Shown: positions 1 through 12,089 of the stretch, in pieces
How the letters are laid out: each line of letters starts with the position of its first letter
How positions within the stretch are numbered: the first letter of the stretch is position 1
DNA from: Casuarius casuarius
Lineage: Eukaryota > Chordata > Aves > Casuariiformes > Casuariidae
Length of the DNA: 64,000 nucleotides
Direction of reading: 5' to 3'
Assembly (NCBI GenBank): GCA_003342895.1
Contig: PTFA01000024.1
Span: forward strand, 1,754,932-1,818,931
Position numbers and translations under genes: made by a program
Notes under the pieces: generated by a model
Seen by the model: the letters and a program-made list of their open reading frames with translations, nothing else
The model's database searches: none
What the model was told of the DNA's origin: nothing

Positions 1-2699
1 ACAGACTCAAAGGCTTCCTGCTGCTAAATGCAGGTACCTCATGTAACATGTGCATAACAGTTGTGTTCTGAGTTAGCTTAACCAGATGCTGATGCTATGA
101 GGTGTTTGCCAAAAATACATTTTGACAAACATAATACTAGTGGAAGTTGCACAAGGGATCACCAGGGACATAAAAGCAAGGCAGAGGTATGTTCAAGGCG
201 CTGTCAGCATGATTTCATTGTTGGTTTCAGCTGATCAGAGATGAGGTTGCCACTGAAAGGGGAAATTGCACCTTGTCATTAAGTACATGTTCTTGCTACC
301 TCTTGGATACCTGAACCTGCAATTGTTCGGCAAGTCAGATCGGCTTGTGGATCTGGCTGAGATCTACCCCCGCAAGAAAAAAATATTAGACTTCAGTGAG
401 ACTGCTGTGCTGACATGACTCATGGCTGAGTGATCACTAAAGCCAGTGCAAAACCATGGCAAGCATGGGCAGCTGGGTCTAAGGAGAGGAGCAGGACTGC
501 CCCTTTTGGCAGCAACACAGCCATAGACTGTCTCAGGGTGACAGTGAGACCATACCCTAATTTAGCATTCCCCTTGGTTCAGGTCAAAGCTGTTCCTGTC
601 TCTCAGAGGGAATAACAGAGTATCTGGCAAAAACAGTTCCTGGCCTCACTCAGGAGGAATCTCTGTTTTGGGATACAAAAGTCTAAGGTGCCGCAGGTGC
701 AATTTACACTTCTGTGGTCCCTACGTGAATTGGATGTGACCTTTATTAATTGAATCCTTCTTTATTCTTTTACTCAGCTACAGCTGTGGACATTTTCAGG
801 CTGGCTCCAGGTCCTCTAAGGGTTCTAGTAGTCTTTATGGAAGTTTTAGGTAAATTGGTACAGCCACAGTCAGAGTTAAATCCTCATTATTGAGAACACA
901 TAAGGGATAAGAAATGACCATTAGATCCAGTCCCTCCCAGCAGTCCTCCCAGTCTACGCTTCTATTCAGAATGATCATAGCACCTGCTTTTGTGGGGCTG
1001 AAGTCTTGCTGTTTGACCTCTCTGCCTGCCTGGCCCCACAGAGAGCTATTATGGATATCCATAGCAAAAAGATTTTTCTGCTTACCCTGTGGTGAAGTGA
1101 ATGCCACTGGATATAGATAACTCTGTCTCTGCCTTGGTTACAGTATGAAACAGTTTCTCTCTGTTCTTGTAGAAAATATAAGTTTTATATTTTTAGTTTT
1201 CCTTCATGCCTGAAACACCCTGGGAAAGAAGGGATTTCATGGCCTTGTAAAAGCTGTGCTCAGAATAGCTGTCAGAAGTAAAATGACTCATAATCAATAT
1301 TAGCAGGAAGGCATGCTTGATGCAAAGGAAGTGTGTGGGCAGAGGAGCGAAATAAGCCTGTTAAAGGAGCTAGCAGAAGCCTCCAAATATAGAAGCTGGT
1401 GGTAATAAATACTACTAAAAAAAAATTTTGAATCGATGATAAGAATGAAATATATGATTCTGGTGACTGATATGTGATTCTTTTTCTCCTCCCTACTTAC
1501 CTGCCTTCTCCACCAACAAGCACCTAAACAAGTCATAGCTTCTGCAGTGGACGTGCTCCACGTTCCCAGCTCTTGTCACTACAGAAAACACATGGGGTGT
1601 CTCCATAGAGGGACAAAGACCTTGCAGTCCTGAATGTTGTATCCCTTACGTTTTTGGTGCCTGATTCAATAGTGGACCTGAGCTGATACCCTTGGCTTCC
1701 TGTATAATGCTTGAGATGAGCTATGTCCTTAGGAATGGGGCTCGTAAAAGCCATCATTAGTTTTGAGTAGGGGACTACGTAAGTGAGAAATGTAGGAAAG
1801 AACAGGCACCAACATTTGTCTGCTCCTTTCAGGTAGGAGGATATCTGCTTCTCACTGGGCTTGTGAGAAGCTATCTGCCTTTCCTAACCCCTTTCTATAA
1901 GACACCCCTAATGTAAATCAGCATTCACTTTTTTTATTTAAAAAATTGGCCAAATTTAAAAGTATCCATTATTTAATCAGCTTTTCCCAGTTAGTTTTAT
2001 AGCACAGTGGTCTAATATAGCACATATAAACAACTGAAACTCACTCCTTGTTAGTGCTGAGAAGGCTGATAGTGCTTTAGCAGAAGTAACTACAGCAACT
2101 GTACAGGATGGCTCTTTTGAAAGAGGATGGGAAGGAAAGGGAAAAGAAAGGAAGAGTAAAGGAAGCCAGAGGGACAGGGGAGGTTCACAGAGTGAAACTG
2201 CCTCTTATCAGTGTCATTCTCCACTTTTAATCATAAACATTCCTCAAACCCTCTGTATGTTTCACAACTCCAGAAAAATCTTCAGTCTCATTCAAATCTA
2301 TAGTAAAATCCCATCTATCCTAAAAATGATGTTCATTTGCAAGATGTACCAAAAAAAAAAAAGCCAAAGTGTTAAGACAATTTTAATAGATTGAATCCCA
2401 GACAAAACTTTTGCTTCTATACATTTGATTTTCAAGGTTCTAAATTATCCCCTGTCGGGTTAGTGTATGACACCTACTAACAAAATTATCTTTTAAATAA
2501 TCTCCCCATCTACAAACTCAGAAACCAAAATTTGTGCTAAAGTGACCTCAGGCCTCCCCTAGCATCAACATGCAATGCAATCCCTGCCAGCCAGCTGCAT
2601 GGTCAGCAGATGAGGGCTACATCCATCTCTCATACCATGCCCACTTGCTAGTAGACCTAGTCACCAACACCTGGCACTTGCATGATATTCTGCCCTCAC
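1..2699. other. Non-coding 5' flank, no gene seen
   Basis: AT-rich sequence with frequent stops in all frames and only short ORFs lacking recognisable domains. It contains a short A-run near 2350-2361 and otherwise unstructured sequence. I see no RNA gene, no intact mobile element and no CpG-dense patch. It lies more than 14 kb upstream of the CpG-island promoter, so it is either intergenic or an intron or UTR of an unseen neighbour. Confidence 0.6.
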
Positions 2700-2870
2700 G
2701 ACTTGTAAAGCTGTTTTGTAAAATGTTAATCAGCAACCCAGGAAAGAATTGTCATTCTCATTTTACAGATGGAGAAACAGCTGCAGAGAGGTTAAGTGGT
2801 TTATCTAAGGCCTTGGAGGAATAGAGCGGAGAATATAGTTCAAGAAGCCTAGCCCTCATGACCTTGATTT
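2700..2870 (-). repeat. MIR-type SINE fragment, reverse orientation
   Basis: The segment around 2757-2815 reads like the reverse complement of the MIR core: an ATTTTACAGATG-type block, then a GAGAAAC block, then an AGAGAGGTTAAGTGG block and a CTAAGGCCTTGGAGG block. These correspond to the well-known MIR sequence running from the start of its 3' half back through the core. Downstream sequence to about 2870 resembles the MIR 5' half (GAATATAGTTCAAGAAGCC, where MIR has a GAACCCAGG-like stretch). MIR is an ancient tRNA-derived SINE spread early in amniote evolution and no longer mobile. The copy is heavily diverged, so the ends are approximate. An L2-derived fragment is the main alternative. Confidence 0.75.
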
Positions 2871-5800
2871 AGCTGACGCTTTCTTTGCAAGGCACCTCAT
2901 TATTCACATTTGCTTTTTTGTATAATGGCGATATTTAATTCCAATTATAAGAAAGGAGAGCTATGAGACATGGTCAATTACGATAATGAGGCTAAAATCA
3001 TGAAGGAAATACAAGAGTGTTTACCACTAAGAGGAATACAATGTTGAGTAAGTTGTGGGCATGTACACTATCAGTTCTGACTTCTGCAAGCAGACTCTGC
3101 TAAATCAGCAATTGGCATAAGTGATCTGCTGCATTTCCAGATACGGGCTTAGTTACCCCAGGGCTGTCTTTCATGCATTCATGTTTTAAACTGTATAAAC
3201 TATGACTTCCTGAAAATAAAAATAGTTTTGTTAAACTTAGACTTTCACTAAACTATTTCAGATTACATGTGGCAGGAAAAGTATTTCTTTACATAATAAA
3301 AGTTTCTGGCTAGTGACAAGACATTTTAAGACCTAAAACATATGCAATGTCCTAAGTCCCCTCTCCTCCTCCTCCTCTTCTACTTTTTTTTGACTGCGCT
3401 TGACTTTCTTCTCACACTGAAGTTTTTAGTAACAATAAAACTCAAAACCTTACAGCTGAGTTCTTCTATCAGACAGAGAAGTAAAACAAATTAGAGCAGT
3501 ATCAGCATTTTATAGTTTCTTTTCTGTGCCCAGTAGAACCCTCAGCTGTGCTTAACATCATGAACGATCTCACTGAAGGTCATTGAGTTGCCCCCATACA
3601 AGGAGATGAAGAGGAAGAAGCCATCTTTTGTACTAATGAGGCAGAATGCCATTTTTAGGACATGTCCACAGGTCACATATTTAATGAGATGGCAGCTCCT
3701 AAGGCTAAGTGCCAAGTTGTGTAGTCGCAGTAGGCAGTGTTTGACTTCATGCACTCGCTTCAGAAAAGTATTAGGTGAGGGAAAGCGGCATGTAGCAGAG
3801 CACAGTGATGTTGAGTGTGTGGCTATCCCTATGGCCTAATAGTTTGTTCTGTTTGACTCAGAAAACTCCCCCAGCAAGAAAGAAAACTACTCCTCAGACT
3901 TTGTGGTATGATAGTTCATGGGTTTCTGTCAGTGAAGTGAGGAAGTTTGGTATGTGTGGGTGAAGGGCTAAGGCTTTAATAATGCTTTAGAGTTATTTTT
4001 AATGATATTTTCCAGGGAAAAGAAAGAAGCAAAGCTAAATTCTGGAGAGCTCTGCTAAGGTGCGGACATAAGCAGCACACTACACCATCTTTGTGAGCTT
4101 ATCTGCAGGCTTGAATCACAGGGGAACGTTTGGGGTGTGTTTTGCCTGTCCAGCTCAATTTGTGTTTCAAGCAAGTTAGAGAATGTGGGTTTTATTCTCT
4201 TTTTGTGGTAAAGGGGCCCTTCACATCATCAAAGAATGGGTGTTCGTTCTGTCCAGCCCAATCAAAAGCACATGCCAAGGAGCTTTTTCCCTGGCTGGAA
4301 CAGTGCACTGAGGAAGGTTCCCCTTCGTCCACGGGTACTTTCCCTGGTGTCCATCAGTAAGCTCCCTTCCTCTCACTTCTGCAGAGTTGCAGAAGGTCTA
4401 TCACTGTTCACGACTGCAAACCCCCTCCAAAAAATTGACAGCAGAGAAAAAAGACAAGGGAAGATATGTGTAGGAGAGAAGAGCAGCTAAGAACACAGCT
4501 TTCTGCAGCACTTCTCATTGCTGCCAGGCTGAGAAGAAATTCTAGAGCTATGTACAGCATTTTCTGCAATATTTATTTTCTTTTGGGTAATAGAAGCATG
4601 GAATGAAAGAAAGTCAGTGTGCGGAATGAGCAGCCTTGCCATATTAGCATCTCATGGCCATATAAAGACAGTAAACTCTCTAAAGTTGCTCCCGTTGTTT
4701 CTGTCTTGGTAGCACCGCTGGCAGTGACTCAAGAATACAAAACGATTTACAGCAGAACCAGATACAAAAGGGGAGAAAGGCAAACAATGAGGGTGTTTTT
4801 AGTGAATTGCTTGCCCCGTTATAGATGGGTTTTTTAGAAGTTATTTTTCTGATTAATTTATATTTAGACATTGTTATTGGTAACTCTGCTCTTACTGGTA
4901 TGCACCAGTGACTCAGACTGCGATGCACTCCCCTTCTTGACTCTGGGACAGGAGTTTATGGTTCCCGGAGCCTCACGGGACTGGTTCTCTCTCTCTCTGT
5001 TGACCACGCATGTACGCACACAAATATAATGTAAATATTTATTATTCCTCTGTAGAGAATACACATACAGTAATCAAGCAGATCTTGAATGGCAAGGGAC
5101 TGACAGCCTATCTAATTCTGAAACAATATGGAAGTGAAACGTTCTTTGCCTGGCTGTTCATCTTCTGTTGCACATCAGTGAATTCAGATGGTCTAAGTTA
5201 ACTTTTAGGGCACTTCCACATTTCGAGGTCTCTGTCACAACAGGTTTATCTGAAACTTAAACAAGTATATACAAATACTGCTTTTTTTCTGTATTGCCAG
5301 CTGCAGATCTAGCAGTTATCTTTCTCAAATGAGCAAAAGAGAAAATAAATAAGTATCATATGTGCAGAGTAGGATTGTAAGATGTCCTGAATATAGGCTG
5401 AGAAGCCAACAGTCCTGAATTCTGAGCCAGATCAGAAGTCATTTTCAAACTTTGCTGACAAAGTTACATATATGCAAGTAATCCATACTTAGGCATGCAT
5501 TATAACAGGGTGCACAGTATTTCAGTGCCCCTTGGAAGAGACAGCAAGCCTAACACACTCCAGCCAAATTTTGTCTGTGGATTGCTACAGTTCAGTGCAT
5601 GACATGCTAACTCTAAATCAGAGATCTGAAACAGTTCAGAAAGATGACTTCTACATGAGCAGGTAGCCTTGTGCAACAGCAGTGGAGCAGCAGAGCAAAA
5701 CACTCTGTGCTGAGGACCTGATATCCACACTACACCCATCTGGGAGGTTTTAAAGACAAATGCAGGTGTGAACTAATTGGAAGTTCCTGAATCCATTTGT

Positions 5801-7120
5801 CTCAGTGCCTTAAAGGCAGACTGATTACAAGCAGAAGAGACAGATGGAGAAAAAGGAACTGCTGGAAAACATAACTCTAGCTAAATTTTATTTCTATCTT
5901 TTTTTTCCTTTGGATTATAGAACTGCATGGACTGAGCACCAGCACAGACATATTGTTGATGTCAGATTGGATTAAAACAGACCACTTTGTTAAAAACCAA
6001 TAGAGAAAAATGTATTTCAGTGGGTGGCCTGGAACCATCAGAGTAGTACCAAAGCCACCCAAGTCCTCACCTCATCCCTCCTGATCCTTTCTTACTTTTG
6101 GTCGTTCCATCTTGGTTTTTATTGTGACTGTGAGCTCCTCAAGGTATGATCTATTTCTACATAGGTAAGAGCTTTCTTGTTTTGGTTAAATATGACATAA
6201 TGGGGCTTAGGGATGCTGGCCCAAGGCAAAAAGTAAACAAAACTAAGAATAATTATATTTAATATTCGGATCTTCCATTAAATTTTCAGCCTGCTCCTGA
6301 TCTCTATTTTCAAAGCAGTTGACCACCCCAGGAAATCAATGAATACACATCCATTTCCTGCTTCTATAGATTCAGTTTGTTATGTGTGTAAAGTTTGTAT
6401 ATACAATGGTCATTCATCATGTGGGTGAAGTCCAAAAGGACAGAAAAGCCAGAGAAAGTGTTATCTTATTCAGGAACATACACACCAGTTGTTATAAAAT
6501 TTGAAAAGAAATTTGACAATTGTGAGATTTTCCAGAACATTAGCATGGGAAAAATAGGCTGTGTCTTCACCATGGGGTAAGTGTGCATGTCCCATACTCT
6601 GGTCCCACCAACACCTGGAAGAGAGGACCTGCTGGAACACTTTGCAAGTCTCCCACCGGCTGCAAATCCTGGTTACCTCTGTGCAACCCCATCAATAATG
6701 TAGGAAGAAACACATGGAGCTGATGCTGATGGCTAAACATGAAATCCTCAACAAGGCTGAGAAACTTTCTGATAGCAGAAATGGTCTTGCCTGTTCCTGT
6801 GAATTAGTTTGCTTGTGCAACACAACTGCTAGACAAAGAGGGAGATCTGGGGAGAGAGAGAGGATTTTTACAGCTTCAAGGTGAGAGTTTTGTTATTTTT
6901 TGTGTGTTCTTTTGAAGTCTCATTTGAGGGAAGTAGTAGGAAGAAACTTGTAAAGGAAGACCAGAGAATATTTAATTGTTCTACTCCCACACCAGATTGA
7001 GCATAATAAACGGAATTTGAGCCCTGTGTCTCTAATTTGATTCTTTGAAAGTCCCTCATTCTTTTTGCCCAAGGCAGACATCTATTTTCCTATCATAGTT
7101 CCTCTGAAACTAACATAGCT
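2871..7120. other. Non-coding flank, no gene seen
   Basis: Non-coding sequence with no ORF above about 85 codons and no recognisable protein domain. It holds a short CTC/TCC microsatellite (3363-3380) and several AATAAA-like words that cannot be tied to a transcript. No promoter, CpG patch or mobile element was recognised. Confidence 0.55.
3363..3380. repeat. (TCC)n short microsatellite
   Basis: About five consecutive TCC/CTC triplets inside a longer pyrimidine tract on the plus strand, followed by a T-run near 3384-3391. Simple-sequence repeat with no coding role visible. Confidence 0.8.
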
Positions 7121-7123
7121 CTT

Positions 7124-7195
7124 GGGGCTTGATCCAGCTTCCATTGAAGTCAGTGGGAATTTTTTAATTGATTTCAGTGGGAACAGAAATAGGCC
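7124..7195. repeat. Old palindromic (MITE-like) repeat remnant
   Basis: The left arm (7124-7158) carries GATCCAGCTTCCATTGAAGT followed by CAGTGGGAA. The right arm (7166-7195) carries GATTTCAGTGGGAACAG and ends in AGGCC. Folding the arms together pairs 13 of 18 positions across the core (GCTTCCATTGAAGTCAGT against the reverse complement of the right arm). A block of the form CCATTGAAGTCAATGGG, spacer, then its inverse recurs widely in reptile and bird genomes as a short non-autonomous palindromic element. That family attribution is from memory and not from a search. The copy is diverged, so it is an old insertion. Confidence 0.55.
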
Positions 7196-7199
7196 TCTG

Positions 7200-10100
7200 G
7201 GATACATCCTTGCATTATTATTTATTTCTCTTCTGACAGATTATGTCATCATAAATACATCCTGCATTCTTGAGGAAGGCGCATGCAAGATGTGTAGAGT
7301 TTCCCTCCCCAGCAAACCTCTTGGTTTATTCCAAATCTAAATTGGGCTAGGGAGAAAACCTGAAAGACCAAATCAAAATCTGTTCTGTGACCCAAGTGAG
7401 TTAACACATTTTTTTGTTTAAACCCCAATAGGCATATGCCCCCATGTTACACCCAGTTTTCCACTCTAAGTATCTTATAAATGAAACCTTTTACGGTGCC
7501 AAACTATAAACTTTGGTAGTAGCTTCCAAAAAGGTTTTTGGTATGATAGACTGATGTTATTCCCTGTTTTAAATTCCTAGCTCTCTGGATAGAGCAACAC
7601 AGTACATTAACAACCAGGTGGTTCTGGTTTCATCATGCCATAATCTGCTTCTGATCCCAATGAAACAAGTGGTGGTTAACCTGTTTCCAAATGTGTATTT
7701 GGACCAACATGGCTAAAAATACAGAAACCAAAGGGGAAACAATCACGTGATGGACATGAAACAGTAAAGTACATACTGACTTTTCAAAATTATATATCCT
7801 TACATCCTCCAGGGCACAGTCCTATTTATGTATCATTGCCATTTGCAGCTCAGCTGTAGAGTGCTTGAGGAAAAGACCCTTTACCATTTCTAAGAGGTAT
7901 TCAGCATAGAAATCCTTGGAATGTTTTCCTAAATATATAAATGGGTGACACATTTCATATAGTTGTTCCCTGCTACGATTCTCCACTTTTTCACTGTAAG
8001 TTTTTCGATATATGCACGCTGTAATCAGTCTCCTTGTCAGGGATTTTTTTAAATGGAAAAGTATTCATTAACATTTTGTATGGAATATTTTTGGAATGTT
8101 AGAAAGGAAACAGTTATATTATTTAGCAAGGGGTAGCCTATCAAACTCTTGAAATTGGACTGCTAGTGTATTTGCTTTGCTTACGAATAGGATCTATACT
8201 AGCTTGCCTTGTTTACAGAGCAAACTGTTCTGGAATGAACAGCTGAAATCTCCTCAGGTGCAAGAAAAGATCTGTTGCTTTTTAAGACAAGATGTTGCTG
8301 AAGTTGCTGTGAATTTCAATGGAGGTTCCACATCTGCAGCTACTCCAAAATCTGGCTCTTAATTTGGAAACTAAATTACATTTAGTATCCATTTAAACTT
8401 AGACTGTTTTTTAAGCTTGTGTCCACCCAATTTTATCATGTGTTACATAACTTTTCTTTGCAATTACTCCAGATCCACTGAACTCTACTAAAATTCGAGG
8501 ACATGGGTCTGCCAATTAGCAGCAGCTAAATGCCTCCATTTATGAGGGAAAATCAGGTGTGCATTCCTGCAATTTTTCACAGAAACTTGCTTGTATGACT
8601 TAGTGTGGGTGTTTTATTACTTTCACCTCAAATATTTTTTCTTTAAACACTTTCATAACATTATGTAGGTAAGACTTGGGTGAAAGTGGTACATTTTGAA
8701 AGGCCCAGGATTTCACTGAAGGACTGTAAGGAAAGACTCCTCTCCGCACTGCAGCCACCTACGGTGCTGCTGTGGCTACCTCACATGAAAAGCACACATT
8801 CCTGGAATAAGTGAAATACAACACAGGGCAATAAACCTTGGTCAGAACTATTTTCAGGGCCATTAAAAGTGCTGGTGGTAATAACAACACACCGATCATC
8901 CGAGGTCTCGTCTCACTAGAAGGAGGCCTGATATAAATGTCACCACAGGAAGAAGGAAGTTTTGAAGGTCTCAGCTACACCAGCTCCAACCTGCTGGGCC
9001 GCCCTTGCTGCTGCCTCCTGGGTAAAACACTGAAGGCGCAGCAGCAAGCTACTCCCACAGACGGCCCATAGCTGCAAAACTCACTTCTTCTGGCACTCCT
9101 CAGAAAGCCATATTTGACAATTTTTTAGTTTGCAACTTACCAATTAACTGATATGAGTGAACCATTTGATTGCAGCAGGCCTTTCAAGGTATTAAGGTCC
9201 CTTATTCTAGAACATTTGTTTTTGGATATAGCATGATTGTATTTAATTCAGGTTAGATATCCCAGTGCTGTGATATGTTAGACAGCAAAGTTGTTGCTCA
9301 ACAACAACATCTGAGGAAAGTTTCCTTTAAGATTAAATATGGAATAATGAAGGGAAGGAAAATGGTTGATTAAATGCTCCATGCTCACTTTTGTCCCATA
9401 GGGGAGAAAAGGCAGTCATTCAAGATCCAGAGGAAATAGACTTTCAGAGAATATTTGGATTTACAGTGCAATTAGCTGGTAGAACTTAATGCCACCATAT
9501 ATTGCTAAAGGCATAAAGCTGGGGAAAAAAAAAGTATTATTACCTACCTATGGCAGGTATGATTTCCATCATGTCAGTTGGGTAATTGGATAGTCCTATT
9601 TTCAAGGCTATGATCTCATCCTCCCAAAAACATAAATGTGAAAACCTGAAGAGTTCTCTGAAGCTATTTTCCTGTTATTCTATTTGCTTTCTTTTCAGTT
9701 TTGTGCTAGATTCTTTTTTATTCCTAAGGAAACAAGGTTTCTCTTGCCGTACTTCAAGCTGTGCACACTGTGTAGGTCTGTGTGTTTGTCATAAGAAAGG
9801 TAGAAAGCTCAGATTTGTAAGCTTCTGCAAGTGTCACTAAAATAAGTGGACCAAAAGATGGGAAAGACACTGGCCAGAAGCTGAAAAGTCACAGTACGCT
9901 ATTTTCCTTAGTTAGACTGCAGAGAAATCACACAGTAGAGACATCGTGACTGTCTCCACTGCAAGAAAAGCTTTGGTCATCTGACTTTTTACTAGACATC
10001 AGGGAAGCGATCTCAGGACAGAAACCGTAAGAAACTGAAATTTGTTAGTTCCAGCACTGATGGAACTCTGTGCTATTCTTAATCATAGTTCAACTTACAC

Positions 10101-12030
10101 GCGTTGTTTTGTCCTCATTTTGGCACAGCCTAAGATCTCACTTCCCTTTGCAAATCTGAGACTACAAGTCAGAATGGATGTGACCATCCATTTCAGATAA
10201 ACATTCTTCTGCCAGATATTATGGGCAACATCCATGCAGCTTGAAGTCTAGCTGTGATGGTATGTATAGCATTGCCTGTCACATGCGGCTAGGGCTATTG
10301 GTTATTCCCTGAGATTCTGGCCGTAAACATTTCATTTTTATTTCCTCAACACCTGTGAATAATTTTATGGTGCTAGAGAGCACATTCACTCGGGCCAGTC
10401 CTGTGCACCCTACTGTCAGCGTTATTTGCTACATCAGTGGGCTTGTTGTGTTTGGGAACAACAGGCAGGTGCTTGGGCCCAGCCCATGCAGGCAACCGTA
10501 CCACGCTGGGGCAAACTCTGAGTCCGGTGGTGCAGCTGGATGTGCGAAACCACACTTTCTCCAAGAACGAATAAGTGAGACTGACGACCTAGTGATAAAA
10601 AGCTGTGTAACTGCACACACACATTTTCTGTGGATTGGATGACACCTGAGTTTAATTTTTGAGGCAACTTCACATATACCTTGCCTCTGGCCTGACCCGA
10701 AGGTCTCCTGAAACCCTCCTACAACTGCTCTAGTACATGTACAACTCTAACCATTAGCAGTAGCAGGATTCTGATTCTAGGAAAAGCTTGGCATGTTCTT
10801 CCTGTCCTGTCATTTAGTTCTTTTGTGAGCCCCACCTCTTCTGACCAGTCCTACGGACACGAAATAAACACCAGTACTTAATGATAATATGGTTTGAGGC
10901 TCCAGTTGCAAGTTCAAAGAGCAGAAGCTTCAGGGCACACAGTCACTGTTCATATGCTGAGGGCGGTTGTTTTTTTCTCATGAATATGAATGCCCCGTTC
11001 GAAACAAATGTCGTCAATCTCTGGTGGCTTGGGACTGAAAGTTATTCCAAATTAGTCTAGGAGGTTGGCAGGAAATCAAAAATACCAACAATATATGAGT
11101 CGATGCAACTCACCGCCAGTTACATAAATGAAGGAGGCATCGTAATGGAACGGCTGACTGCACAGCCAAATACTGTTGCAAGCAAGCTTTTAGCACTACC
11201 TATCCATCAGCTGAATAGCTTCTGTTTGCAGGCCCAAGAATTAAATACCTAGTTAAACTAGCTACAGTAAACAGTGTAGATTAAAAAAAAAAAAAAGTAA
11301 TGGAAAAGGTACACTGCAGTTTATAAGGTGAAATTTAATATGAAAGCTTTCTAGTATAAAGAAAAAAGGTCCAGACACTCAAAACACTGGGTTATGAAGC
11401 TAAACCTGCAAGGTAAAAAAAACAGTCTCAGTGAAGGCAATGGTATGTCTTCCAGTTAAGTCATTTAAGGTCTCAGGTCAGGATCAGATTGGGGTACTTC
11501 CCTGTGTTTGGGAATCCAAAGAATGTTTCATGGAGAGGACAGAATTCCCCTTACAAGAATAAAACACCCCCAGTGCTGGATACAGCATCCTGTTGTATTT
11601 TTCAAAGCCAGAAATAGAATTATTCTGAAAATATTAGGAGTGCTACTTTTGGGGCGGGGGGGAAGTGAGAGAGAAAGGGTTTGAACAGCTTAAAGGAAAA
11701 AAATAGCCATGGTGATTTATATTGTTTCTGGAATAAAAGTTGCCATCTGGTTACCACTCTCAGTTACACTGAGCTGGCTCTGCTGGAGGGACAGGCAGGT
11801 TAATACCAGCGAGAATGTGAGTCCACCTGGTTTGCAGTTTAGAACAGGGCTGGTAGGGCCCCATTCAAAAAGAGGAGAGAGTACAAATCTTCAATGAAAG
11901 TGGAGATTAAAGACTCGAAAAGAAAAATAAGGAGAAGATTAAAGAATAAAAACAAGGTAGCATTGTCAGCTTTCAAAATGTGGGCAGGATGTTGGTAAGG
12001 ATGATTGTAAATGGCTCAGAGACCTAATAA
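7200..12030. other. Non-coding flank, no gene seen
   Basis: Mostly AT-rich non-coding sequence. ORFs are all below 100 codons and overlap each other on opposite strands (for example around 10355-10673), which is typical of chance. A G-rich word (four Gs, C, seven Gs) lies at 11651-11662 and an A-run at about 11283-11296. A weak palindromic-repeat-like stretch near 8300-8345 is too diverged to call. No gene or RNA was recognised. Confidence 0.55.
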
Positions 12031-12032
12031 GT

Positions 12033-12085
12033 CACTTACTCAAAGTTCCTGTTGATTTCAGAGGATCTTTTCCAGGAGGAATAAA
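12033..12085. repeat. Second palindromic-repeat remnant
   Basis: The sequence CACTTACTCAAAGTTCCTGT followed by TGATTTCAGAGG and then TCTTTTCCAGGAGGAATAA resembles a recurrent sauropsid repeat of the form CTTACTCA, a short A-rich spacer, then CTCCCATTGACTTCAATGGG, and the inverted half. It shares the TGATTTCAG centre with the copy at 7124-7195, so the two are probably related. Strong divergence makes the boundaries and the family uncertain. The assignment rests on memory of the consensus. Confidence 0.4.
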
Positions 12086-12089
12086 AGAA

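Noticed and set aside
8300..8345. Possible third palindromic-repeat copy (AATTTCAATGGAGG)
   Set aside because: Only about 15 of 26 positions resemble the repeat centre and no inverted arm was found.
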